Under the pieces are notes generated by a model. That model did no database searches. It was not told the DNA's origin and saw only the letters and a program-made list of their open reading frames with translations. A DNA stretch of 64,000 nucleotides from Engraulis encrasicolus (taxonomy: Eukaryota > Chordata > Actinopteri > Clupeiformes > Engraulidae), in contig NC_085875.1 of NCBI RefSeq assembly GCF_034702125.1, positions 45,907,270 through 45,971,269 on the forward strand, given 5' to 3'. This document shows positions 1-11,616 of the stretch, piece by piece. Both the position numbers and the translations under genes were made by a program. Each line of letters begins with the position of its first letter. Positions within the stretch are counted from its first letter, which is position 1.

Positions 1-11
1 TTACTTTAACC

Positions 12-619
12 CAGGGGTCCCCAAACTTTTTTCTCTGGGGGGCCACATTATCGTTCCTGACTGTGATCAGGGGCCGGGATCAATCATGTGGGCTGTATAC
101 TAGTCCACTGCCTGTTATAGGCATAATTTCTATCGCGGCAATCGCCATTACACACGCTGAAGAAAGGCTCTGCCCGAAACGTTCGTAGGCAAATAAACAG
201 AGAAAAATCTGAAGAGTGCTGTCCTTCGCTTACTTCATTCATAATCTCTAGCACAAAATTGCTCATCATTACAAGAAGTGAGTGAGTACTTCACATAATT
301 TTCAATTTGAAATACCACAGGTATTTCTTTTAATTTCTAATAACCATGAAAAAATAGCAAGGAAAGGTTAGAAACATATGGTGATTGACAGTTAAGGAGT
401 GATACAATACAAATGGTAGGCCTGTTCATATTACAGTGAGATGAGAAACTGTTAAGACAGGAAACTTCTGGTGATTCACACTAAGTTAGTGAAAATTAAA
501 CTGTAGGAAGGAATGTTCTTTGGGCCAGTTCAAATGGTGAGATGCAGTGAGGTGGAGGGCCGGTCAAAGGGGCCTGGCGGGCCGCATCCGGCCCCCGGGC
601 CTTAGTTTGGGGACCCCTG
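12..619. mobile_element. hAT-type MITE with 8-bp TSD
   Basis: The segment begins CAGGGGTCCCCAAACT and ends with its inverse AGTTTGGGGACCCCTG. It is flanked by a perfect 8-bp direct repeat CTTTAACC at 4-11 and 620-627. The terminal CAGGG and 8-bp duplication are hallmarks of the hAT superfamily. There is no transposase frame, so it is non-autonomous. The interior near 160-200 carries a GAAACG-plus-AATAAA-like piece that resembles other repeats in the window (near 19530 and 28010). Confidence 0.9.
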
Positions 620-627
620 CTTTAACC

Positions 628-852
628 CATTACATTAGTGAGTGTGTGTTTGGCTAGTAAGACTAACATCTACTTGCCATTTTGGCTGGAGACGAAAAAA
701 ATAATTTAGGGCCCTGACTGCATGTAAATTGACACCGTAGCCTATGAAGCATTATTCTACAATGCTGTGTACTGTAACTCACCATACTGTTTGTGGTCTC
801 TGCATGTAAATGACACCGTATGATTATGATTATCAATCATTTTAAAACTCAC
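628..852. other. pomt2 intron 1 sequence (part)
   Basis: This stretch lies 3' of the pomt2 first-exon donor on the minus strand. I see no coding exon or clear repeat in it. A short motif, TGCATGTAAAT-GACACCGTA, occurs twice (near 719 and 803), suggesting a small local duplication. Confidence 0.5.
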
Positions 853-1154
853 CATACATGATCAGGCTCCATGAGCTTGTAAAACCGAGTGGCAAAGGAT
901 AGCACGGTGACCAGTAAAAGTGTGCACACGCTCTGATAACCTTCGGCTCGAGGTGGCTGCCAGCAGGCTTTCTGGTTGAGCCCGTGAGTTGAGGTAGAGG
1001 TAGAGGTCCCGTTGCTGGGCTGCTGTGCCGACCCAAAGGTATCATTGCTGTCCGTAGTAACCGCTTTGCCCCCCTTGCGTTTACGGACACCAAACCCATA
1101 TTGGTCCTGTTGGTAATGGGGTGCTAGGGCTGCTTCGCACGCGTTCTCTTCCAT
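853..1154 (-). CDS. pomt2: protein O-mannosyltransferase 2, first coding exon
   Basis: POMT2 partners POMT1 in the endoplasmic reticulum membrane and transfers mannose to Ser/Thr, the first step in alpha-dystroglycan glycosylation. The frame opens with ATG at 1154 and encodes about 100 residues: a polar Ser/Thr-rich cytosolic N-terminus, then the start of the first membrane helix with LLLVTVLSFATRFYKL, followed by MEPDHV. This matches the vertebrate POMT2 pattern [29 protein letters not shown]. The exon ends TG|GTGAGT at 853/852, a phase-2 donor; a pyrimidine at the start of exon 2 would complete the Cys of the expected CWDETHF. Exon 2 is not visible between 1 and 852, so the gene runs off the left edge. 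A TATA-like stretch near 1282-1290 lies about 130 bp upstream, but promoter use is unproven. The N-terminus before the helix is poorly conserved in the family, so the call rests on the helix and EPDHV. Confidence 0.85.
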
Positions 1155-1530
1155 GAGGGTAGACTGGACTGACTGTCACTGGTGGAAACCAAAATGTCAA
1201 GATGTAATATACAGATACCTCCAACACTGCTCTGTGCTGCTGTGCCGAGGCTCTGGCATCCTGACAATGCCGTGTTACCTCATTTATAAAGTCTTCAAAA
1301 GCTGACAGACCAGTCAGTCATGCCAGTCATGATTCCTTGGTGTTTTTAGGGGACACACCCCACACAGCAGGCTATTCAAATGGCGGCCCTGGGGCCAGAT
1401 GCGGCCCTTGGGTGGCAAGGCTCTGGCCCCCCACGAGGTCAGAACAAAATGAAAACCTGTTCGCTATCAATGTCCTTGCATAATTTGCGACCACTAACAC
1501 CTCAGATTAGGGATATTTCTCTTATGCATT

Positions 1531-2417
1531 CATTACATTATTACATTACATTACATTGCATTTGGCAGACGCTTTATAAAAAAGCGACTTTCAAAAGAGG
1601 ACATAATCAAGCCAACATCACAAGCAAAAACAAAGTGCACAGGAAATATACAGAACAACAAGTGCAGTTGCAAAGAGGGGTTAGTTTTTTTTTTAGGAGT
1701 ACACACACAGCACACACACAATCACATACACACACGCACACACACACTCAAACTAAACAAAACTAGACTAAACTAAAGTACACATCATGTCAAGAGTCTG
1801 CCCTGGGGCTAGGCCAGCTCAAGCATTAGTTTAGTAGCTCCTCTCGAAAGAGGAAGGTCTTTACTTGTTTCTTGAAGGCTGCAAGAGATGTGCTTAGTCT
1901 TGCTGCCTCTGGGAGACCGTTCCACCACTTGGGTACAACAACGGAGAACAGTCTTGACTGGGAGTACCTAGAGCGACTGGATGGCAGAGCCAGACGGCTT
2001 GTGCTGGATGAGCGCAGTTCTCTTCCAGTAACATAAGGCGTTAGTAGGTCCTTCAGATTAGCTGGGGCCGTTCCTGCGATGGTTTTGTAGGCAAGGGTCA
2101 AAGCCTTGTGCTTGATCCGGGCGGCAATCGGTAGCCAGTGCAACTCAATAAACAGAGGAGTAACATGGGTCCTTTTGGGTTGATTGAATATCAAGCGTGC
2201 CGCCGCATTCTGGATCATCTGCAGAGGTTTTAGCGCACAAGCAGGTAGACCTGTCATGAGTGAGTTGCAGTAGTCAACGCGGGACAGGACCGTGGCCTGG
2301 ACCAGTCGTTGTGTAGAATATTGTGTCAGCACAGGTCTGATATTCCGTACGTTGGACATCTGGAATCGACAGGTCCGGGTGACTGAGTTGATGTACGTAG
2401 TTGGAGCATGACAGCTT
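1531..2417 (-). mobile_element. L2-type LINE, 3' fragment (RT C-terminus)
   Basis: The minus strand encodes about 200 residues of the C-terminal region of an L2-clade reverse transcriptase: VLSRVDYCNSL, then NAAARLIFN, LHWLPIAARIKHKALTLAYK and WWNGLPEAAR. The 3' end lies at the left, with GCATTTGGCAGACGC and a (TTACA)n tail at about 1535-1580 in plus orientation. The 3' UTR includes a CA-rich patch (1698-1750). The 5' end is truncated, as is usual for LINEs. The host repeat resumes at TTCACATGAG, leaving a short TTCA-like duplication. Confidence 0.85.
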
Positions 2418-2497
2418 TCACATGAGAGTGTGATAATAGTAGTCATAATAGACCATCACAAGGCTACCAAGAAATAGAGAAGCGTATATTTGTTCCG

Positions 2498-2971
2498 TCA
2501 GAACCATTTCAGTCATGAAACACAAGAGAAGAATATAAATGAAATTTCTTTTATTGAAATTATGAATCACATTTGGCGGTATAGCTCTGTTCGGAGGAAC
2601 CCCCCTATTTCCATGAGCAGCATGGAAAAGCATTTAGTCAGGGGGAAGCAGCAGTTTAGGGAATTCTCACCCCAGCAGGACAGGGCCCCCCATGAACAGA
2701 GCCAAGCGACGTGACAAGAGAACATGTCACATCATACACGACAAGGTGGAGCAGGGGAGGTGGTGGGTAGCAAAAACCGAGCAGCATACAGTTGAGAGGA
2801 AGTGGATAGAATTTAAAAGGCGTGCCGAAGCCGTGTGGCCAATCGCTAGGGAAGAAAGATTATCAGCTGAGAGAATGCACCTGGATCAATTAGGAATTAA
2901 TTAGATGAAGGGGAGGGCAGCAAGCTTCTTGACTACCATGGCCTGGCCAGAACTGACGTTAGTACTTTAAT
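2498..2971. mobile_element. Unclassified element, short copy of a tandem pair
   Basis: The first about 190 bases (2498-2690) repeat at 2977-3168, and the last about 200 bases (2770-2971) repeat nearly exactly at 9537-9738. The copy therefore has both ends of the long neighbour but only about 80 bases unique to itself in the middle. It is flanked by TTCCG (2493-2497) and TTCTG (2972-2976). The element could also be read as starting CAGAA and ending TTCTG, so the exact boundary is uncertain by a few bases. I do not recognise the family. Confidence 0.6.
2692..2904 (+). CDS. Small basic ORF in the short tandem element copy
   Basis: A 70-codon frame rich in Lys, Arg and Glu, with the segments KRRDKRTCHII and KWIEFKRRAEAVWP, ends LDQLGIN. 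Its C-terminal half is repeated at 9537-9690 in the long copy, where the upstream half is different. It could be the tail of an element-encoded protein or a chance frame; I do not recognise it. Confidence 0.25.
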   Translation: MNRAKRRDKRTCHIIHDKVEQGRWWVAKTEQHTVERKWIEFKRRAEAVWPIAREERLSAERMHLDQLGIN

Positions 2972-4129
2972 TTCTGTCAGAACCATTTCAGTCAAGAAAC
3001 ACAAGAGAAGAATATAAATGCAATTTATTTTATTGAAATTATGAATTACATTTGGCGGTATAGCTCTGTTCGGAGGAACCCCCCTATTTCCATGAGCAGC
3101 ATGGAAAAGCATTTAGTCAGGGGGCAGCAGCAGTTTAGGGAATTCTCACCCCAGCAGGACAGGGCGAGAGATAACCCCCCAAACAGACTATACCTGGTAA
3201 TCCTCTCTCGAATACGATGAGAGGATGTCATAGCTATAAAGATAAGCCCCCCAAACCAAATATCTAAAACTAAATTTGGAACTAAATTTGGTAAAGGCAG
3301 GGGGGTGGGGGGCATAGCAGCAGCAGGAGCAGCAGATGGCAGCACGACGCATAGATGCAGACACTTATTGGTTACCACCAGGGGCAGCAAGGGACATGGC
3401 TTCAGGGCATTAAGAATGGCGCGCATGTCCGGCCGTAGGTAGCGTGCATAGGCAGCAGAATTCCATACCTGGTAATCCTCTCAAAGTCAGTTAAAATGAG
3501 AGGATTGGTTGAGCAGTCGAATTTAGATATCCCCCCAAAAAAACATCATGCACTAGTCCAGAGTAAATCATGCATGTGATCAGAGGAGCAGTCATATTGA
3601 CTATGCCAGTAGTAAGTATAATCAAGAGGCTGGGCCAGTCATTGACTAAATGTGGCATAAATCGTCAAGTTAACTGGAATAGGCAGATTTCTATTAACCA
3701 GACTAGACCAGCAGAAGTTTTGTTTAGCAGCAGTTATATTAGGATCACAGCAGCAGCAATAGGACATAGCCAGGCAGCAGCAAAAATACAAACTTGCCCA
3801 GCAGTAGCGAAAGAGAAAACTAGATAGGTCGGTAGATAGTTAAATAGGCCAGTAGAAATCAGGTGCAATGAACGACCCCAGCCAAAAGGATAAAATGTAA
3901 CTAGATGACCAATAAGTTGGCCGCAGTTAACAATTTGGGGTTGGCAGCATCCTCGGTTAGTGGCAGTTAAGTGCCCCATCACCAGCTGTAAAATAGACTT
4001 TAGGTAGGATTAAAGACAAGGCCAGCTGTTGGACAGTCAGATGCACATAGAGAAATAGAGCGTCAACAGTGGTTAAATAGACTTGGCTGGGAGTCATTAG
4101 GATCAAGTACACAGACTGGAGGCACTAAG

Positions 4130-4740
4130 GCTAGGATGGCTTAATAAATAAATGGGCAAGGTGGGCATCAGCAGAAATGGGTTGGGCGGGCAGGCAGCAG
4201 CCAAATGGGCTAGGTAGCGGGCAGCAGCAAAATGGGCAGCTGGACAGGCAGCAGCAAAAAAGAACTAGGCAGATGGGAGGCAGCAAATAGGCGTGTCAAC
4301 GATGGTTTGTCCGAGAATTGTTAGGATAAAGTAAACTAGACCGTGGCACTAGATGGGCTAGGATGGCAAACAAATAAATAAAACAGTGAATGGGCTAGGT
4401 GGACGGGCAGCGGCAAAATGGGCTAGGTGGACGGGCAGTGGCAAAATGGGCTAGGTAGCGGGCAGCAGCAAAATGGACTAGGTGGACAGGCAACAGCAAA
4501 ATGGACTAGGCGGGATGATTGGATAAGCTCAGCAAGCAATTGGCTCTCGTTACCGGACAGGTGGGAGGGACGCCGGCCAGCGCCATGTTTGCGTAGCCAA
4601 ATGCTCTCGTTTGTTCCTATGGAAGGCTTTTTCAGTGCTCCGTCTCTTACGTGGGCTGTCTCTGGTAGCGGGCAGCATCAAATAGACTAGGCGTACAGGC
4701 AGCATAAAAATTGACTAGGCGGACGGGCAGCAGCAAATGG
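4130..4740. repeat. Imperfect GGCAGCAGCAAAATGGGCTA-type tandem repeats
   Basis: Units of roughly 35-45 bases built on 'gggcagcagcaaaatgggctaggtggac' recur with many changes. The array is interrupted near 4530-4665 by sequence that does not fit the repeat. It lies inside the long unclassified element. Confidence 0.6.
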
Positions 4741-5933
4741 GCTGATTCTTTAGGATCAGTGCCGCTCTACTCCAGAGCCCAGAACGGCAGCTGATTGACA
4801 AGGACTACGAAATATGCAGTTGGCAGCACAAGGTGACAGCGAATCACTACATCATCTAGACGCGTCAACATAGAGAACACTGCTAACATGGCCTGAACAC
4901 CCACACAGGATCAGCGCTACTCTAGGATCCGGAAAAAAACAGCAGGTTGACAAGGACCACGTGACCGCACACAATAAGCTGGGCCTCCATGATGGCAACC
5001 AATAGCTAGAATGATGGACAGATACAGTTGTAGGTAAAGCCTATCCGAGAGCAGCAGGGAGACCAGAGATGGCGACAGTCAGCAGAAGCTACATTGAAAC
5101 AATATGAGCAGGCAGCCGCTGGCTAGACACTAAACCGACCAATGAAGCAGCCGCTAGACTAAACCAAGTGAGCCCACTGCAGTTACGGTAGCTGCACAAT
5201 ACAATCCAGCAGATCTGACAGCATATAGATAATATGACTGGAGGCAGGCGCAGGACCCAATGCAGTTAAACTATATGTGAGCCAGCTGTAGTTAGACAGA
5301 GTATGAGCCAATAGCAATTGCAGCACATGGACTACTCAGGGCAATCAATGCTACCATGAACAACAGAGTCAACATGCTCACAGGGCGAACATTAGCCAGA
5401 CAGCACGATTACCATCCTATGAAGCAACACTGGCGACCATTAACAAAACATGAGCAACACTAGAGTACACTTGCCGAGCAAGCAGAGCCAATTCAGACTA
5501 TGAGCTAACAGTGCCACCACGACTACACAGGGAAACAATGCCAACAGACCACAGAAGCTAACAGCATTAGCAAAGGCCTATGTATACTATGCAGTTGGCA
5601 GCAAAAGCAGACGAAATCAGCAAAATTGTCCAGACACGGCAACATTCTACACTACACTACAGCAACATGATCTACACTAAAGGCCAACATGACCACTGAT
5701 GCAGCCTCCCCCAGCAGAGACCACGACATGGCTCCATGAGCATGACGAGACCTAAACGTGCTAAATAAGACCCAACATGCACACCACTACCCAACATAAT
5801 AGCCTACAGTTGATATTGTACGATGCAGATAGTTTAACCAAAGTGACCAGAATGAGGGGAAGAGCTAATAATGCCATACAGGCAGCACAAGCACTACTGC
5901 ACAACCAAACCGAGCTAGCAGAAAGATACACAG

Positions 5934-7424
5934 TAGAGGTGCTCCGATTGCTCGGCTGCCGATCATGACCGGCCGATAATGGCCAAAAATAGCCTGATCG
6001 GTGATCGGAAAAACATGCCGATCAAAAAACCGATCGAGAGATATTAAATTCCTCACGCAACCATTTGCCTTTACACCTGGCGCTGCATGTAGGCGCTGGC
6101 TCTGCACAGCTGCAACTGCACCAAAAGAAGGCATCTTTGCTTGTCTATAACTTTTCGCCATTCCCCCCTTCATTTCCACCATTCATAACCATATCTGCAT
6201 CAACAATGATCTGATTTTCCGATCCATGCGCCGTTTACCATTTGCGATTGAGTACTCGCCAGTGAGCCCTGTTACGTTATAGGGAGGGAAAGTAATCTCA
6301 TCGCCCCCTGCTGGCAACGTTCCAACCCCCTGCAACAAATGAATGTTTTTTTTCTTTGAAAAATTACATCTCGGCCCTGACGACGAAGTAGAAGTAGTGG
6401 CAGTCATATTATGGGCATGTTGGCCCGTTTTATCGAATCAGGTGGTAAAATGTTCGGTTTTTCACTGATCTGAGCTGATTTTAATATTCTTTAAAAAGCT
6501 AATACAGAACTACACTGACTGGCATGTGTGGCTTGTTTACTCCATGTAATTAGCATAGCCAAATTAGCATAGCCAAAAATGAGCCAGAGAGGTGGTTACT
6601 CGTCACCACAGAAGCCATCATATCTACTAGAGAATTTAAAACCATACCAAAATGATCGCGTGTATATATGTGTAATAAGAAGACAATGTGGAACTCATAG
6701 GATTACAAGAATGTGAAGATATGCGAAGAACTTGCGTTCGTTCGCGTTCATTTGTTTCTCTGTGTTGTCAACGAGGCGCGAAGCACAGCATGCTGGGAGC
6801 TGTAGTCCGTTTCCGACCAGATTGGCACAATTTCTATTTTTCTTAAAAGGGCAAAAAATGACTCAAGATTTTCACAGGTAGTAGTTCATGCTATTGTGTA
6901 CGCTGAAAAATGTTATAGTTCCAAGTCATATCTTTGTGGGATTTTTTAAAAAACTTGTCTATGGGAGTTTCAATAGGATCACCCTGGTGTTTGGAACGTA
7001 ACCGCTAGGATCGCTGTTTTCCACTTTCCCTCCCAATAACCTGTGTAGTTGCCTTGGTCAGCACGCGACAACTTCACGTTGTCAGCACAAACATGTCAAT
7101 TATTGTTTTCAAAGTTGTAATTGGCAGTCAGTCGATTAGTTTGATAGTCGCTGAAACACCAAACGGCGACAGATGTGGTTAAAACTTGAGAGAGATTCAG
7201 AACGGTAGTGGAGCACTGCAACTGTGGACGGTGACAGAGAGGGGAGGGGCTCTCCTCACGAGGCTGCTCATTTAAAGCGACAGGTTGTTTTTTTTCTCGT
7301 ATGTGGAAGACTATTTGATGTAATGTTTCAGTTTCAATTCAATCTTAAATAGTTTAGTTATTCTATGCAATAACTTATACATTGATTAATACTGTAGACT
7401 GTATTACCAACACTAGTCTGAAAG

Positions 7425-7469
<45 letters not shown>

Positions 7470-7666
7470 GCCTAATAATATACATGTGCAAATTAAGATT
7501 GATTGGTTTATGGGCAGAAATGGTATTCAATAAGGATAATTAATAGGCTATTAAAAAAATAGGAAATCATTTTTGTGATCGGCAATGATCGGTAATCGGC
7601 AGATAAAGATTTTTGGTGATCGGTATCGGTGATCGGACCCAAAAAATGGTGATCGGAGCACCTCTA
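5934..7666. mobile_element. hAT element, 1.7 kb, with perfect 8-bp TSD
   Basis: The termini are TAGAGGTGCTCCGAT and ATCGGAGCACCTCTA. Flanks are the perfect 8-bp repeat ATACACAG at 5926-5933 and 7667-7674. Subterminal GATCGG repeats occur at both ends, as expected for transposase binding. No intact transposase is present; minus-strand frames at 5865-6407 are short and unrecognised. It sits inside the 6.8-kb element, so it is younger than that. Confidence 0.9.
7425..7469. repeat. (AAT)n microsatellite
   Basis: About 15 uninterrupted AAT/ATA units lie within the hAT element. Confidence 0.95.
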
Positions 7667-9875
7667 ATACACAGCCATGCAAGGTCACGGTTAGGCATAC
7701 AACCAGGCTTTAACAGATGAGCAATATAGCCATGCTAGCACAGCCTACATCAGCCAGTAACATAAAGACAATGCATCCCTTGCTAGTAGTAATGGCGGAC
7801 TCCAGACTAAATACTTACACTACATTGGCCAAAACAGCAGGACTGACTACATACCAGCACAACAGGGCACCAGCACTGAGAGAAACAGCGACCACACTAC
7901 AGCCAGGCCACAGCCAGAGTACCTACACAGCCCAGCCAGGACTATGACTATACACACTGCAAGCACCTAGACTAGCAGCCAGGAAGCAATGGTTCACCAG
8001 AACATTATATCCTAGTCTAGGATACAGAGCTAGCAAAACTTGGCCAAACAGGCCAGTAGGCCTACTATAAAGCAGCAGAGACAACATCCCGAACATTGCA
8101 GACAACTCAGAACTATGCTAATTGCAACTCCCCAAAAACTAACAGATGAATAGCCAGGAAGCAGTAGATAGCCTACAAAGAGCACATCAATCTAGGCTAT
8201 AGGCCTAGAGCTAGCACACTGCAAATGGTCACAGGGGGTGCAAGGGGAATGCGTTGAACACCAGGAATGCCAAAAACAAGACGGATAAGCAGCAGTCACC
8301 AGCATATAGGCTAAACAGCTAGAGTCACTGAATAAAAATAATGCAAAAATAAATAAATAACCACAGGTCCCGAAGCACGGTTTCCAGCAACAATCAATTC
8401 AAGCCACGCCCGATTAAAAACACCTGTGGTTTTGTTACAAAGTGACAGGTGACCGGCGAGGACGGTGGAACAAACATACTGTAATTTAAAAATCGCATCG
8501 CATGACGTCTCCCTTACCTAACTATTGTGACAAAGGAAGCATAGGCTATTCAATCCAACCGTTTCAGAGCACGAAGCACAAATGCACAGGGTCGCCAGAT
8601 TTCTATAGGCTACATAGGCTACCGCCATGCGACTCAAAGTGCAAAATAGACTACAGTACTCCATGCGACAACTTTCACGTGAATGTTAAATGAAAATGGA
8701 TTTATCATCCCACGGCAAAGGTCAATTAAGCACCTATATCAAACGCCAGCAGACGGTAAATGCAACAAGTTAACCATCAAATAGGCTATCCACCTCCGCA
8801 AGACTTGTGAATTCATATTGTAAGCAACTGAAACATGCGTGGTGAAAAAGCAGCAAGCCAAATCCGGTTTACCACCAGGGTGGACAATGACAAGAACCAA
8901 AGCGATTCAAAAACGGCGTGCGAGGCATTTAAAGCGATGAGATGGGAAGCCCGAGACAATGTAAATTACAGGCATGGCCTAAGCCACTTATAGGGCCTAT
9001 TAACTTCTGCTAACAAATTGAAAGCATTGACATGCAGACTAAGCACAGAACATGGTATTGGCCAAACAGCTCTGCGCATCATCACCGGTTGCAGCTGTAA
9101 CAGATCGAATGTATTTATCACTGCCGAAGGGGGGAACAAAGAAAAAGCAAGTTCACCAAACGTGCAGGTGCGGAATGTGATGAAGCAGTTTGTAATAGGC
9201 CTATTACAATCAGCGAAAGCTCAGAGCATGGGAAATTGTAGGCCTACAGCCAGCAAAATACATAAACTGGGGTAGGCCTAGGCATCACAAAAATCTGTTT
9301 TAACGCCCTAGAGGACGGCACCGCACGGAGAAAACAATCAACTGTCCAAATTGAGGTGCGTAACTTTTGAAATTATAGGTGTAGGCTTACTCCCTGTCGG
9401 AACGGAGGCAGAACTAACGAGGCAACTCAAAGAAAAATGTGCAGCCTACCAGAGATGAAACGATATCGACAAAGAGAACGCTAAACAACGTGTTCAGAAG
9501 GCATACGAAAACAAGCAACCAGCAACACCAACTCCAGCAAAAACCGAGCAGCATACAGTTGAGAGGAAGTGGATAGAATTTAAAAGGCGTGCCGAAGCCG
9601 TGTGGCCAATCGCTAGGGAAGAAAGATTATCAGCTGAGAGAATGCACCTGGATCAATTAGGAATTAATTAGATGAAGGGGAGGGCAGCAAGCTTCTTGAC
9701 TACCATGGCCTGGCCAGAACTGACGTTAGTACTTTAATTTCTGCCTGGAAAGTTATCTGCTTATTTCGCACCTTCACCTTGGACATCATGCTGCATGCGT
9801 ATTATATGTTCAGGCCCCTTTACTGGGAGGAATTTGAAAAACTGGGTCTCAGTAACATTTAATTGAATAACCCTG

Positions 9876-10155
9876 AATGATATATAAAATTCATACACAT
9901 TCCTTATGAAAAGAATGTGTTCAGAACTTATAAGAACTTTCCTCTGACTTAGTGGTATATCCTTGTTAATCCTTGTAAAAGTAGGCCTATTGGTATAAAA
10001 AAATATATGCCATGTATGAAAGTGGCCCCTTTAGTGATTTATCATACAAGGTATTAAAACTAGTATAAATAAAGTACAAATTATGTATGGCATTTACAAA
10101 TAATGTGTATTTTCTGAGTGTGAAATATAAGTGCTGTTTGCTTACTATAAGTATT
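9876..10155. other. AT-rich spacer, nothing recognised
   Basis: No long ORF or terminal repeats seen. The phrase 'agtataaataaagtacaaatta...atggcatttacaaataatg' recurs, diverged, at about 10600-10650, so this may be part of an old repeat that the MITE at 10160 interrupts. Confidence 0.4.
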
Positions 10156-10159
10156 TTAA

Positions 10160-10510
10160 AGGGACACTGTGTGAGATTTTTAGTTGTTTATTTCCAGAGT
10201 TCATGCTGCCCATTCACTAATGCTACCTTTTTCATGAATACTGACCCCCGCCATCAAAGTATTCATTATGACTGGAAAAATTGCACTTTTCATACATGAA
10301 AAGGGGGATCTTCTCCATGGTCCGCCATTTTGAATTTCCAAAAATAGCCATTTTTAGCTGCAAAAATGACTGTACTTGGACCATACTAGAAAATATTTGT
10401 TTATTACTCATTAAACTTTCATGTAAAGATCAAATTTGGCAATAGGCAGCCCAGTTTCAATGAGCAGCATAGTTGCAGTACCTTTTTTGACCATTTCCTG
10501 CAGTGTCCCT
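10160..10510. mobile_element. piggyBac-like MITE at TTAA
   Basis: The termini are AGGGACACTG and CAGTGTCCCT, flanked on both sides by TTAA (10156-10159, 10511-10514), the target of piggyBac-type transposases. An inverted second copy is at 28131-28475 and a truncated third at 33600-33676, which supports a dispersed family. Confidence 0.85.
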
Positions 10511-10747
10511 TTAACCGCTCACCCATGACTATATCCATGACATGGTTTACTCCTGAAAGTTGTCCCTATTGGTGTTCCCTCATACAGAATTATTAGGTGA
10601 AACTAGTATGAATAAAGTAGAAATTGTACATGGCATTTACAGATAATGCTGTTTCCTGACCACATGGGGGCAGTAGTTGACAACACCTGTGTGGATACCC
10701 TAGTGGTGCCTCTAGTATAGCTCCCATATGTGTTAAACTCCTTACTG

Positions 10748-11143
10748 CATGACTATTCAAATGGAGGCCCTGCGGCCAGATGCGGCCCTTGGATGGCTAG
10801 GTTCGGGTCCCTCATGAAGTCGGAACAAATGTGAAAAAAAATATGTGTGCTATCTGTGGCTGTGCATAATTTGTCATCACTAACACTTCAGGTTGGGGAT
10901 ATCTCTACTATGCATTCACATGAGGGTGAAATCTTATCTATAACAGTGTCATAAATAGACCATCCTAAGGCTACTAAGAATTAGAGAACCAAATATCTGT
11001 TCTGTCTGGAAAGCTATCCGCTTGTTTCGCACCCTAACCTCAGACACCGTGCTGCTCACAGTTATACAGATTCTATGTTTGGCCCCTTCACTGGAGGGAA
11101 TGTGAAAAACTGGTCCTTGGTGACTTTTAATTGAATACCCCTG
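10748..11143. mobile_element. hAT-like MITE, copy without insertions
   Basis: It begins CATGACTATTCAAATGG and ends TTGAATACCCCTG. Flanks CCTTACTG (10740-10747) and GCTTACTG (11144-11151) match at 7 of 8 bases. It is the uninterrupted counterpart of the repeat split at 1368-9875. Confidence 0.8.
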
Positions 11144-11151
11144 GCTTACTG

Positions 11152-11616
11152 TCTATCACCCTGCTCACTAAGGCAGCAGGTGACATTCAGCCAATGAGCC
11201 AAACTGACCGGAGGTGCATGCGTCTGTGCACCTGCCTTAATCATGCCACACATAGGCCACACCACATATCCTCACATTGAGGAGTCAGAGGACACAGTGT
11301 GCCAGTTGTTGCAAATTGAACCAGATTGACATTCAGTGCGCTGGACTTCACAATGCTGAATACTTTGCCCCACTTTTTTCTTACATTTTTTTGGTGCCGT
11401 GCACTCTTTGTTGGATGGTGAAACTGGTGGACACAACTGAAAGCCAGTAAAGGCAGGCAGTAGCCTACTGCTTCTCAGCTAGAAGTGCGGTGTCTTTCAT
11501 GGCAAACAAGGAGCTCATCTACATTCCTGATCTATGGCAGGCGTAACACAACCTGCCTGTGCTGCGAGTTGACGAGCAAAAACATGCAAGACAACGATCT
11601 TGAGCTCAAGAATCTA
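11152..11616. other. Unassigned spacer
   Basis: No coding frame of note, no inverted ends and no low-complexity tract seen. Confidence 0.4.

Larger units (their letters stand above)
2977..9738. mobile_element. Unclassified 6.8-kb element, long copy of tandem pair
   Basis: The copy shares its left 190 bases and right 200 bases with the short copy next to it and is bounded by TTCTG on both sides (2972-2976, 9739-9743). The interior, apart from the hAT at 5934-7666, is A-rich and T-poor on the plus strand, full of CAGCAGCAAA and TAG, and has no frame above about 90 codons. This asymmetry over kilobases resembles the body of a reverse-transcribed element, such as a non-coding LTR derivative, but no LTR pair, primer site or polymerase motif is visible. 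It might be an LTR derivative or an unknown DNA element. Confidence 0.5.
1368..9875. mobile_element. Old hAT-like MITE split by two later insertions
   Basis: Left part 1368-1530 (CAGGCTATTCAAATGGCGG...) and right part 9744-9875 (...AATTGAATAACCCTG) are the two ends of one repeat. A copy with neither insertion is at 10748-11143, and the join points can be read from it. The pieces between are an L2 LINE (about 1531-2417), a short host piece (2418-2492) and a tandem unclassified element (2498-9738). The termini follow the CAGGG...CCCTG hAT style, but the 8-bp flanks of this copy no longer match. Confidence 0.75.
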
